DNA from: Shinisaurus crocodilurus
Lineage: Eukaryota > Chordata > Lepidosauria > Squamata > Shinisauridae
Reading direction: 5' to 3'
Length of the DNA stretch: 64,000 bases
Assembly (NCBI GenBank): GCA_021292165.1
Contig: CM037879.1
Span: 161,389,278-161,453,277 of the forward strand
Each line of letters starts with the position of its first letter. The stretch's first letter is position 1. Under the pieces are notes generated by a model. It ran no database searches and was not told the DNA's origin. It saw only the letters and a program-made list of their open reading frames with translations. Shown in pieces: positions 55,334-64,000 of the stretch. The position numbers and the translations under genes were made by a program.

Positions 55334-55412
55334 CAGTGTTCTCCAACCTTGGGTCCCCATATGTTTTTGGCCTACAACTCCCAGCATGCCCCAGCCAAAA
55401 ACAAGAACACTG
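55334..55412. mobile_element. Shrunken hAT MITE, 79 bp
   Basis: Starts cagtgttctccaacc and ends aagaacactg. An exact 8-bp target duplication cattagac lies at 55326-55333 and 55413-55420. The right half of the usual palindrome has been deleted, down to the end. Confidence 0.92.
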
Positions 55413-55420
55413 CATTAGAC

Positions 55421-55839
55421 ACAAGTAGGGATAAGAGGTATGTTAAAATATCAGACAAATCAGTTTAATTAAATGTTTACATAATTCCAAATCACATTTT
55501 TAAAAACCCGCTTTTATATGTGGCATTACAACTATAGAAGGATGCCAAGTATAGGATTATGTGCTTAATATTATGTAAGTCTATAAATGAATTATCTTAT
55601 TGTATATGCATCTCTGACACATCCACTGATGTGCTGTTATTATGTTTATGCTTCAAGATGCATGTGCTGGAGAAATTTTTTAAAGGTCTAAGTCTAAGTC
55701 AAATGTTTGGAATCACCAAATCAAGCCTTCTCTGAGTTGCATTGACATTGCTTCTTGCTTTTTTATTGGTTTGAACCTATGGATTAGTTCTTTGCCTCCA
55801 GAGCACATAGGGATTCTAATAAAAATCCCAACATTCACT
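55421..55839. other. Unassigned AT-rich sequence
   Basis: Nothing recognised. Confidence 0.4.
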
Positions 55840-56195
55840 GCCAGTTCAGGTTTTCGAGGACTCTCAGGCAAGACACCCTCAATGGCCCCCCCTCTCTCAG
55901 TGAATCTATCTTCTTGCTGGCATTGTCACCAGGTGCTATTGCTTCTCATTCTCACTCTCTCATCATTGCTACCCACTTGTTTGCTTGGCAGCCAGAGTGC
56001 CAGGGAGCAAGTAGGCAGTGGCTACTGCTCTTCCTTTTCACCACCACCGTTGACTGGCCCAGAGTGACAGACAGCTAAACAAGCAGGTTGCAGTGATGAA
56101 GATGAGGAGAAATCTAGGGGACTATTCAGTGGGCCCCTGCTGGGGCGCAGGCCCTTGTCAGGTGCCCGATTGTGCCTACCCTTGACATCGTCCCT
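55840..56195. repeat. Unclassified dispersed repeat, copy 2
   Basis: Collinear with 32200-32525: caggcaagacaccctcaatg, ggcattgtcaccagg, ctcatcattgctaccc, cagtgggccc, gtcaggtgcccgattgtgcc and tacccttgac. Slightly longer than copy 1. Confidence 0.6.
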
Positions 56196-57099
56196 GTGTG
56201 GGTTCAGCTGATTCACTCTTGCCAGGAGTGGAGCCCAACCTAGACCTTGACACAGTTGCACCAAGCACTATTCATAGATGCATACCGCAATGGTTCCATA
56301 CAAACTCCAGTGAACCACTCTGATGCAGCAGAGCAAGGGCCAGGGACAAAAAAGCCCTTCCATCCACTTGTGTTACATACTGTGGGCTTTTTGCCCCACA
56401 GGAGCCATGGAAACTAGTGCATGTGTACATGAGTCACTTCTTGTGATGATAGAGGGGAGAGCTAAACAGAAGAGGAGTTGGGCAGACGCAGAACCAGCAG
56501 GTTCTATGTTTGCACCAGGGGTGGGCAACTTGTGGCCCCCCAGATGTTTTAGCCTACAACTCCCATCATCCTTCACCTGTGATGCTGCCAGAGAGAAATT
56601 GTGAGTAGCCATCTCTCCCTGCTCACTTGCCCCCCCCTCTGGGCAGTGAAAGCATAGTGTTGGTCATGGAGGGTGCAGGTGCCTCTCCCGCACTCACCGG
56701 AATTCTCGCTCTGGGTGGCACAGTCTTTGGGACTGGGCCCAAGGTGCCAATGCTCCCCACCACACCACCTAGTGAGAGAGGATATGCAAACAGGTAGATA
56801 TTACAGCTGCTCCTCCAAGGAGCAGCAACCTCCTCCTTTTGCTTATTTGCTTGCTTTGGATGGCCCCCATTGGGCCCAATCCTCCCCTCTGCACCAGGAT
56901 GGGCATCTGGTAGCCCTCCAGAAGTTTTGGCCTACAGCTCCCATCATCCCTCACCGTTGTCTATGCTGGCTAGGGCTGGTGGAAGTTGTAGACCAAAATA
57001 TCTGGAGCATCTCAAGTTGTCCACCACTGTCTTACACAAATCAGCTTCAGTCAACCCTTTCAATCGATCCACTCAAAATTCTTCTTTCAAATCCTCTTA
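56196..57099. other. Unassigned, with MITE pieces
   Basis: 56518-56580 is the left half of a ctacaactcccat MITE (caggggtgggcaacttgtgg). 56900-57027 is a fuller palindromic copy (caggatgggcatctgg to agttgtccaccactg) with poorly matched flanks. No gene. Confidence 0.5.
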
Positions 57100-57107
57100 A
57101 ATTAGAT

Positions 57108-57245
57108 CAAGGGTGGAAAACCTGTGGCCCTCCAGTTGTTGTTGGACACCAATTCCCATCACCCCCAGCCAGCATGGGAAATGGTCGGGGATGATGGGAG
57201 CTGTAGTCCAGAAACAGTTGGAGGACCACCACTCCCCCACACCTG
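57108..57245. mobile_element. Palindromic hAT MITE (ctacaactcccat family)
   Basis: Inverted halves (ctgtggccctccagttgttg and acagttggaggaccaccact). Flanks aattagat (57100-57107) and gattagat (57246-57253) match at 7 of 8 bases. Confidence 0.8.
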
Positions 57246-57284
57246 GATTAGATGATAACCACTAATGTAATTGTTGTTGTTGTT

Positions 57285-57775
57285 TTAAAAAATGATTAGA
57301 CAAATTTGTGGGAGATAGGTCTGTCAATAGATATTAGCCTTGTCAAGCCAAACCCAAGATTAGAGGCAGTAAACACCCGATTGTACAATGCTGGGAAGAA
57401 ACAACTGGGGAATGACTAATACAGTCATGCCTTGGATTGAGAGCATAATTCGTTCCGGAAACGTGCTTGTAATCCAAAACACTCTTATATCAAAACGAAA
57501 CCCCCCCAAAAAAAAATTGTACAGAGATTTTTAATTTAAGCTGTACTACAGTACTTGTGTTGCAAGACGTCACTTGTATATCAAGTCAAAAAAAATTAAA
57601 TAAATATTTAAAATTTTGCTTGTCTTGCAAAATGCTCTCAAACCAAGTTACTTGCAATCCAAGGTATTACTGTACATCATGCCCTGACTATGAATTTCCC
57701 CTGGCTTGCTGGAGACAGAGAGAGCTGGACTAGATGGACCTGTAGTCTGATCCAGAAGGCAATTCTTAAATTCTT
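57285..57775 (+). mobile_element. CR1/L3-type LINE 3' end, split by a MITE
   Basis: gattagacaaatttgtggga and gtctgtcaatagatattag match the reverse complement of the 11590-12695 element (gattagacaaattcatggag). After the MITE, ctggactagatggacctgta and gtctgatccagaaggcaatt complete the 3' end. The two parts join across one TA. Confidence 0.8.
57422..57672. mobile_element. Tigger/pogo-like MITE nested in CR1/L3
   Basis: Ends cagtcatgccttgg and aaggtattactg are inverted copies with TA on both sides (57420-57421 and 57673-57674). Same family as 17535-17796 (ataattcgttccgga shared). Younger than the CR1/L3 copy it interrupts. Confidence 0.88.
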
Positions 57776-58562
57776 AGTTTCTCTTCTGTTATCAACAGTC
57801 CCCAGGTTTTCTGTCAGCCAACCATCATATACAAAATAGTCAGAATTATTGTGTTCATGACCAGGAAAGACAGCTCCTTTTTTTTTATTATTTAAGAGAT
57901 AATAAGGACTGTTCCATAAGAGAATCCATCCAAACATTAGGATTCAGGTTAACTTGGTGCTCCTCTAGTAAGTCAATGTTTACAAAGCCTTTTAAGAACT
58001 TGTACTAATTCTTACTTCCTTGCATTTCACATTTCATAATAGCAACCAGAACACGACTTTCCAGGATGTGTTTTTAGGGCAATTACTCCAATTCTCGGGT
58101 GGTCACTTTGCATTAGATTTCAAGCCTTATAAAACAACATGAGGTGTGCTATAATCACTCTGAAATATACAGTCTTTCATTTCCTATTGCCTAATTATAG
58201 AGGGTATTTCACAGTGCAGATACAATTACCAGACCTGGTTTTTCTTGTTGCTGTTTGGGGCATGGGAGGGAGGGTTAACTAAACAAAAAAACAACAACAA
58301 CCTCACATTCAACTGGCGAAGACACTAGAAATGGATGTGCTTTATTAATTAGAAAGGGAATAAATGCATTAAACAATATAAGGGTATTATACTAACATAG
58401 TGCACCGGTCTCCGTCTCTTGCATTCTGAATTACAATGGTTCTTCCTACTAAGGACAACTTTAATCTTAATCCCACGATGGGTCTTTTGTCCTGTATTTA
58501 ATACTGAGCACCAGATCTCTTTACAGATTCCAAGAGGCAGAAAATACCCTGTCACATTAGTC
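57776..58562. other. Unassigned sequence
   Basis: No gene or repeat recognised. Confidence 0.4.
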
Positions 58563-58683
58563 CGGCTTTCCTCAATCTGATACCCTCCAGCTATATTTGA
58601 CTACAGTGCCATCATCCCCACCCAGTAGGAATGATGGGAATTGTAGCCCAAGATATTTGGAGGGCACCAGATGGGGAAGGCTG
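58563..58683. mobile_element. Palindromic MITE (ctacaactcccat family)
   Basis: ggctttcctcaatctg to tggggaaggctgc, with inverted inner halves (gataccctccagctatattt; gatatttggagggcaccaga). No clear target duplication. Confidence 0.65.
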
Positions 58684-58927
58684 CATTTGTCCTTTCTGGG
58701 TGGTGCTGATTTTTGTTCTTTTATTGACTGCTTTTTTAAGAGTGCCATTTGTAATGAAAGAAGCTAGTGTACGCTTGCACCTCCATCTGAGGTCAGTGGG
58801 AGTATGAAAAGCAACAAAAACAAATCCCTCTGTAAACCTCCTCACACATTTGGACCCTTGTGCTGAACTAAATAAAAATGTGCAGTAGAGAAAAATATAT
58901 CCAGAAATGACCAAAACTCCTTAATAG

Positions 58928-59112
58928 GGTTGGATTCAGACTTTGGCCCCATTGGTGGAAGCTTGGCAGGCAACATTTTGCCTCTCCCCCTTCAGCAGCT
59001 TGCACCCTCAGAAAATCTGCTTCAGAGGGTTGGAGCAGATTTCCAGAGTGCACAAGTGGCTGCAGGGAAGAGAGAATGAGCAAAATTGCCTCCCACCCCT
59101 TTGGATCCTCTG
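58928..59112 (+). repeat. Unclassified dispersed repeat, possible copy C
   Basis: gggttggattcagactttgg, ccccattggtggaagc and agagggttggagcag resemble parts of the 29525 and 51775 copies; weaker support. Confidence 0.35.
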
Positions 59113-59887
59113 GATCAAACATGTTCTGTGGACAGAAGGAGCGCTTCCATTTGCAGTATGTACATTTTGGAAACAGAATACAAAGTTCCTCATGCAAACA
59201 CAGCTACTGTAGTCGTACCCTGTCATTAAACCAGAGTTTTAAGCACATAAAGTTGCTGCAATCTAGCTAACTCTGTGGTGGTCAAAAAGATGACACACTA
59301 ACAAGCCATTCTCAGTCTTGTCCTCAATATGCCCCCAAAGTATTTTTTTAATATTATTATTTTACTTTAAATAATTATTATCCTGAGTCTTATCCCCAGT
59401 CTGCCTCCAAAGTGTTTTTATTTTTGCTTGTTCATCATCCGTATAAGACTTTTGCATGTGCCTGTGGCAATTCCACATCTAGTAGGGCTATGCCATTGAG
59501 TACAATTGATGCACACTCCAGATTGTTACATTTCTCCATGTCAGCAATGTTGCACCTGTTCCTGCATGCATTTGTGCTAGTGCAAGAAACCCAAAGGATT
59601 CAGTTTTGGGTTTGTTTATTAACATTTTCCTCTACCAGATAGTTTTAATTTCTTCATTCTGATCCACAGTGTGTCTGCATGTGTGGGATTTATGTTATGT
59701 GGATATGGGATTGTGTATGTTCATCTTAACGGCACTAGAGGATCACTTGACCAGGGTCAAGATCTATGTAACATCATCAGCACCACAGATTTTCCTCCCT
59801 CAACATGAACTGAAATTGGGGAAGTCAAGATTGAGTAAAACATTTAACATAACCATGTCAAGTTGTCTGCCTGTATAAATATACATA
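59113..59887. other. Unassigned sequence
   Basis: No gene or repeat recognised. Confidence 0.4.
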
Positions 59888-59986
59888 ATGGGTTTGCTCC
59901 AGATTTAGTCATACTTAGAGCAGAACCATCGAAATCAATGGGAGTTGTTACTCATCACTCACTGAAGTCCCATTCATTTCACACTA
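59888..59986. repeat. Decayed copy of the 27.8-kb palindrome
   Basis: ccagatttagtcatacttag, gaaatcaatgggagtt and gaagtcccattcatttcaca follow the same order as 27801-27928. Confidence 0.6.
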
Positions 59987-59987
59987 A

Positions 59988-60078
59988 GGCTGCAATTCTA
60001 TACCCACTTACCTGGTAGTAAGCCTTATTGAATTCAATGGGAGTTACTTCTGAGTAGACACATGTAGGATTGTGGTGT
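59988..60078. repeat. Palindromic 80-bp MITE (gcaatcctatgca family)
   Basis: tgcaattctatacccactta at the left, acacatgtaggattgtgg at the right, with gaattcaatgggagttactt in the middle. Confidence 0.75.
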
Positions 60079-60079
60079 A

Positions 60080-60414
60080 AGTTGATTTTCTCCTTTGGTG
60101 GATGTCAGGGTTGCATGGTAAAAATATGCTGTGCGATAGCATTAATTTCTCCAATTATATAGTAATAACAAAAATGAGACTTGAAGCCTCCAGTGTTCTA
60201 ATTACTCCTCCAGACATGAAATTCCCATTGACTTTATTGGTTCCTCCACACACTTAGTTCTATATCTAAAATACTACAACAGCAGTGTCTGAAATGCACA
60301 TAAATCGATAACCCTGAAATGGAATTCAGCTATGATTCAGGATCCTGTGATTATTTTAGGTTCTTATGCTCGATAGTCTTCCTCCTGACAGACTCCGGTT
60401 AATAGGAAATAGCT
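60080..60414. other. Unassigned sequence
   Basis: Nothing recognised. Confidence 0.4.
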
Positions 60415-60422
60415 CCATCCTT

Positions 60423-61085
60423 CAGGAATGTTGAAGAGTCCTTGGTCTCGAGTCACGAGTCGAGTCACGAGTCTTTGGACCCGAGTCTCAAGTCCGAGTC
60501 CGAGTCCTTGGTCCAAAATGGTGACTCCCGAGTCCTGAGTCCCGAGTCACTCCCAAAGCTGACTCCACGAGTCCCTATTAAAATCAATGGGGGGTTTTCC
60601 CAACAAAATAAGGCTACTTCAGATGTGTGGTTTAAATAAATTCTAGGCACAAGTGTGCCTTTTTATTTCAAAACTCTGCAACTGATTTTGACAAGAACAG
60701 ACCAGGCAGAAAAACCCAAAATAACCAGGCAGGCAGAGGAGGCAGGGAACCCCAAAGCAGGTAGGCAGAGGCCTTTGTCTTGGACAATTCAACTGTGGAA
60801 CTGGTTAAGAAGAGACCAGGCAGGCTGCGCTCCTGGTAGCCGTCCATAGTGGCTGAGCAGTAGCGCGCCTCACTTCCATGCGCTCTCTGCTGGCGATTGT
60901 GGCGAATCGCGCTCCTCTCCACTCCTTCTGGCACAGCCCAGGGATGTTGACGAGTCCTTGGTCTCGAGTCCCGAGTCGAGTCTCGAGTCCCATTAAAAAT
61001 ATTGGGACTCGAGTCAGACTCGAGTCAGAGGGGGGACTCAGTCCGACTCATGAGTCGAGTCCTGGAGTCCGAGTCCCCATCCCTG
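60423..61085. mobile_element. hAT-like element packed with GAGTC/GACTC repeats
   Basis: An exact 8-bp target duplication ccatcctt flanks it (60415-60422 and 61086-61093), as in hAT insertions. The left end is caggaatgttgaagagtcc; the right end is gagtccgagtccccatccctg-type, so only the outermost bases are inverted. Both ends (60435-60575 and 60950-61075) are dense arrays of gagtc and cgagtc in direct and inverted order. At 60940 an internal repeat of the left end (cagggatgttgacgagtcc) occurs, so a copy of the end has been duplicated or nested. The middle holds no transposase frame. Confidence 0.88.
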
Positions 61086-61365
61086 CCATCCTTACATAAA
61101 AATGAAGGCTTGTCAAATGACTCAAACAAAAGGGAGATTTCTCTTCTGTTGATTCAGGTGCACAGGTAGATGACCATTTACCTCCAGCGCAACTGGCACC
61201 ATACCTGATGCCCCAAGCATCATGCAGCTTTTTCTCCAAGTGGATACTGTGGTAGTTATTGCTCCACCAATCAACTCTGGTGGGACTGAACATTTCAAAT
61301 GTTTGGTTGTTTGGGACACGGGCCCAACAAATGCTACATCTTTATCTCTTCCAGGTTAGATAACT

Positions 61366-61446
61366 AACAGTGCGACCCTGCGCGTGTTTACTCAAAAGCA
61401 AATCCCACTGTGTTCAGTGGGGCTTATTCCCAGGTAAGTGTGCATT
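61366..61446. repeat. Palindromic 80-bp MITE (gcaatcctatgca family)
   Basis: cagtgcgaccctgcgcgtgt at the left, caggtaagtgtgcatt at the right, with tcccactgtgttcagtgggg in the centre. CpG sites at the left are preserved. Confidence 0.75.
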
Positions 61447-61545
61447 GATTGATTGATTGATGATTGATTGATGGACTGCTGAATTTATATCCTGCCTTTC
61501 TGCCAAAAAATGGCACTGAAGGTGGCTAACAATAAATGTATAGGA
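61446..61545 (-). mobile_element. L2-type tail scrap with (GATT)n
   Basis: gattgattgattgatgattg is followed by gaatttatatcctgcctttc, the reverse complement of an L2-type terminus. Confidence 0.6.
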
Positions 61546-61619
61546 CTGCAACCTTACATAATTTACATTGCCTTCCTTCTACCGTTTCAATGAGAACAGG
61601 GAACCTTTTTTTGCTTTCA

Positions 61620-61864
61620 AAAGCTGCATTCCCTTGGTGATAATCTGGGGGGGGGGGCTGCATGGCAGCGGTGGGCAGGGCCAAGGCCAATGGTGGGTGG
61701 GGCCATAAAAGCAAGTGAGGGCACCCCTTCTATCTTCCTCTCTCTCTTTCTCCCTGTCCACTGGGCTGCTGGGAAGGGACAGATCACTTTTGCTGGCAGT
61801 CTGAATCCGTTGCTTGCAGAGGGCCTTCAGAATTAGGCCAGGGGCTGCAGGTTGCCCATCCCTG
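61620..61864. mobile_element. hAT MITE right end
   Basis: Ends ggctgcaggttgcccatccctg-like, the mirror of the caggg-type left ends seen elsewhere. The left boundary is not clear. Confidence 0.45.
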
Positions 61865-62438
61865 CTCTACATTCATGTCAGCGGCAGGCAGTACTGGGCA
61901 GAAGAATGGATGTTTGAGACTACTGGAGGGGTTTTAACACTGTTGTTGAAGCAGAGGCGTAGCGTGGGGGGTGCAGGGGGGCCGGGCGCACCGGGCGCAA
62001 CATCTGGGGGGGCGCGCTCGCACTCGCAGCTCTCTGCCCCTGCCTGGCTCACTCACTCTCTCTGCAGTGCTGGCTGTGCGAATCCGATCCGAGCCGCCGG
62101 GTCGCCGCCCACTGTGGAGGGGGGGGGGTGCCAGGCGTGCGGTGCGGTGGGTGCGAAGAGAGAGCGAGGGACTATCTGGGGGAGGGACAGTGCAGCGGCT
62201 CCCAAGGGGACATTCTGCTGTATACACGCTCCTTTTGGCTACTGATTGGCTGTTGCCTCCGTCAAGGCAGAGATCCAGGAGGTGCCATTAGTAACACTTC
62301 AGAGATCAGAGCGGCAGGAAAAACAAAAACCAAACAAAACAAAACGGGCTGGGGGGGGGGGCGGGAGGGAGATTTCAAAGTCTGGCACTCCCGAAGGAAG
62401 TTTCGCCGAGCTCCCTGCTAATTGTAAGCAAGGGGACC

Positions 62439-62512
62439 AGTAGTTCAACCCTACGCACGTTTACTCGCGAGTAAAGTCCCACTGGATCGCGCCCAAAGTA
62501 TGTGCATAGCCC
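62439..62512. repeat. Palindromic MITE piece inside the hAT element
   Basis: caaccctacgcacgtttact, gcgagtaaagtcccactgg and tatgtgcatagc match the gcaatcctatgca family, with CpG-containing variants. Confidence 0.65.
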
Positions 62513-62711
62513 GGGATGTGCAGCCTGAGCGACGTGTTCTTAAGAAGGGGCACATGATGGGCGAGCCAGCACAAATGGCGGGGAGCCGCCTTGGCCCATT
62601 AAAAACCAGTCTGAAAACTTTGGAAACAAATTCAAAACTTTAAAAACAAACAAACAAATGGAACAACTTTAAACATTTACCTGCAGCTCAGGGTAAGTCA
62701 GTATAACTTTT

Positions 62712-62800
62712 CATGCATCTGATGATATGGACTTTAAGCTTATGCCATAATAAATGGGTTAGCCTTTAAGGTGCCACAGGACTCTTGGTTGTTTTTGTCT
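62712..62800 (+). mobile_element. Retroelement tail with damaged hammerhead-like core
   Basis: gcatctgatgatatggactt, aagcttatgccataataaat and aaggtgccacaggactcttg match a tail common in reptile genomes. ctgatga is present at 62719, but the stem II hairpin and GAAA are destroyed. Confidence 0.5.
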
Positions 62801-63111
62801 CTAACCGTTTGAATTCTCAAGATGGTATTCAGCACTTGTTAAACGCCCCTTCGTGGGGTGGAAGGAGGAGCCAAGAGGCAGATCTGGGTAAACGCGTGTA
62901 TAGGGACTAAGTGGAGATTGCAATTCGGATTTGGTGATTGTGAGTACAGATCCGGAGGCGGAGGCAGCGGTTCCTCTAGAATAAATTAACACGGAACAAA
63001 ACGAAAGCATGCCATTGATTTCAATGGGTTGCTACTGTTTTTGTGAGTTTCTCGTTTGAATTTTGTAACTGATTCAGCAGCAACTGTTTAACCTCTTCGA
63101 TGCTCAAAGGA

Positions 63112-63350
63112 GCTAGGGTTGCCTAACGGTTAGAGTGTTGGACTGGGACTCGGGAGATCCGGGTTCTAGTCCCCACTCACTCTGCCATAAAGCTCACTGG
63201 GTGACTTCGAGCCAGTCACTGACTCCCAGCCTAACCTACCTCACAGGGTTGTTGTGAGGATAACATGGAGAGGAGGATTATTATGTAAACCGCCTGGGGT
63301 TCCTTGCAGGAAAAAAGGCGGGATATAAATGCAATAAATAAATACATAAA
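63112..63350 (+). mobile_element. CORE-SINE (MIR-like, tRNA-derived)
   Basis: Box A (ttgcctaacggttagagtgt), box B (gggttctagtccc), core (cactgggtgacttcgagcc; cctcacagggttgttgtgag), L2-like end and AAATA tail. Nested in the 61952-63563 hAT element. Confidence 0.92.
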
Positions 63351-63845
63351 AATGTAAAACAAATCATAGCGTGTAAGGTAGTGGAGGTGCCTTCTGAGAG
63401 GCTTTCATGTTAATGAAGGAGACCGTCTCTGCCCGCTAAAGAGCACGGATCAGGGTTTCTTTAACTAATCTAGTGGAAGAGACTCGAGTGCTAAAATCCA
63501 CGGGTTAGGGGGCGCAAATTACTTGCCTTGCCCCGGGTGCTGACAACCCACGCTACACCACTGTGTTGAAGATTGGGGGGGTGCCGAAACTCTTTCAGCC
63601 CGAGGGCTGGATTCTTTTTTGGAGAAGCCCTCAGGGGGGACTCACTCCAGGCAGAGCTGAAAGCAAGGGGTGGGGCCAAAGGCAAAAGTGGCTTCTGCCT
63701 TTCTTTTAATGTGACCAATGTTTCCCATATTTGTACTTTTAACAACAAAAACAGAAGTACATTGTGAGCATTGTGTGATTCTTCCTGTTTCTGTGCTGAT
63801 TTGGGGCCAAAATAGGGGGAAACTAGCAGAGAACAACAGGGAGGT

Positions 63846-63874
<29 letters not shown>
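63846..63874. repeat. (CA)n microsatellite
   Basis: About 14 CA units directly upstream of the 5S-SINE. Confidence 0.97.
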
Positions 63875-63876
<2 letters not shown>

Positions 63877-64000
63877 TGGCTCACGCTGGCTCAGCTTGTC
63901 TGAGCGTGGAAAGCTAAGCAGGCTCAGGCCTGGTTATTACTTGGATGGGAGACCCCTCCTCTAGTTTCCTGCATTGAGCAGGGGGTTGGACTCGATAGCC
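63875..64000 (+). mobile_element. 5S-rRNA-derived SINE, cut by window end
   Basis: gtctgagcgtggaaagctaa, gcctggttattacttggatg and ggagacc align with 5S rRNA, followed by the CR1-like gcattgagcagggggttgg. Nearly identical to 47631-47797. The tail runs off the window. Confidence 0.9.

Larger units (their letters stand above)
61952..63563. mobile_element. Large composite hAT element, CpG-rich left part
   Basis: Ends cagaggcgtagcgtggg and cccacgctacaccactg are inverted copies. An exact 8-bp target duplication tgttgaag lies at 61944-61951 and 63564-63571. The left 300 bp is strongly CpG-rich. It carries a palindromic MITE (62439-62512), a retroelement tail (62712-62800) and a CORE-SINE (63112-63350). 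Overlapping open frames at 61814-62421 show no transposase motif, so the element looks non-autonomous. Confidence 0.93.

Noticed and set aside
61814..62421. Possible CpG-island promoter and first exon
   Set aside because: The CpG-rich sequence is inside a hAT element with an exact 8-bp duplication; frames overlap on both strands.

Overview
This window is repeat-dense, non-coding vertebrate nuclear DNA. It looks like an intergenic or intronic stretch of a reptile, most likely a squamate (lizard or snake); tuatara is not excluded. No host protein-coding exon, rRNA gene or functional tRNA gene could be supported. The longest open frames (at most about 210 codons) sit in GC-rich or repeat sequence and match no host protein I recognise. 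The lineage call rests on the repeat mix: CR1/L3-type, L2-type and L1 non-LTR elements together; several sharp copies of a tRNA-derived CORE-SINE (MIR-like body, box A/box B head, L2-like tail); 5S-rRNA-derived SINEs; and very many hAT and mariner/Tigger-like non-autonomous DNA transposons.

Layout. 0-11 kb: mostly unassigned AT-rich DNA with two CORE-SINEs, a (GGA)n tract, a hAT MITE (6795-7148) and a 5S-type SINE (9893-10055). 11-14 kb: a TAGGGATG-ended hAT element, a CR1/L3 fragment, a 5S-SINE/tRNA-SINE cluster, and a long foldback element split by a solo LTR. 15-19 kb: a hAT element, hairpin MITEs, a CR1 3' end, a Tigger-like MITE and a 5'-truncated L1 with a 16-bp target-site duplication. 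21-26 kb: a hAT element with an internal perfect palindrome, an L2 reverse-transcriptase relic, CORE-SINEs and a second LTR of the 13-kb family. 27-38 kb: palindromic MITEs, a hAT MITE, L2 3' ends, an unclassified repeat, a probable LTR fragment and a hammerhead-like retroelement tail. 38-43 kb: a Tigger-like MITE, a duplicated LTR segment, two solo LTRs with exact 5-bp target duplications and a tRNA-SINE. 44-49 kb: a LINE C-terminal relic ending in a zinc-finger-like motif, a CORE-SINE, a 5S-SINE, a second foldback element and a palindromic hAT MITE. 51-58 kb: a GC-rich island with transposon-like ends, a 911-bp hAT element, a series of shrunken palindromic MITEs and a CR1/L3 3' end split by a Tigger-like MITE. 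60-64 kb: a strange GAGTC-rich hAT-like element, a 1.6-kb CpG-rich composite hAT element and a 5S-SINE cut by the window end.

How the parts relate. The SINE families appear to borrow LINE 3' ends: the CORE-SINE and 9.9-kb 5S-SINE end like L2, the other 5S-SINEs end like CR1, and the tRNA-SINE ends like CR1/L3. Nested insertions with exact target duplications give relative ages: LTR into foldback, Tigger-like MITE into CR1/L3, a 5S-SINE or CR1 tail into L2, and SINE into hAT. All family assignments are from recognition of motifs and structure; no database search was possible.
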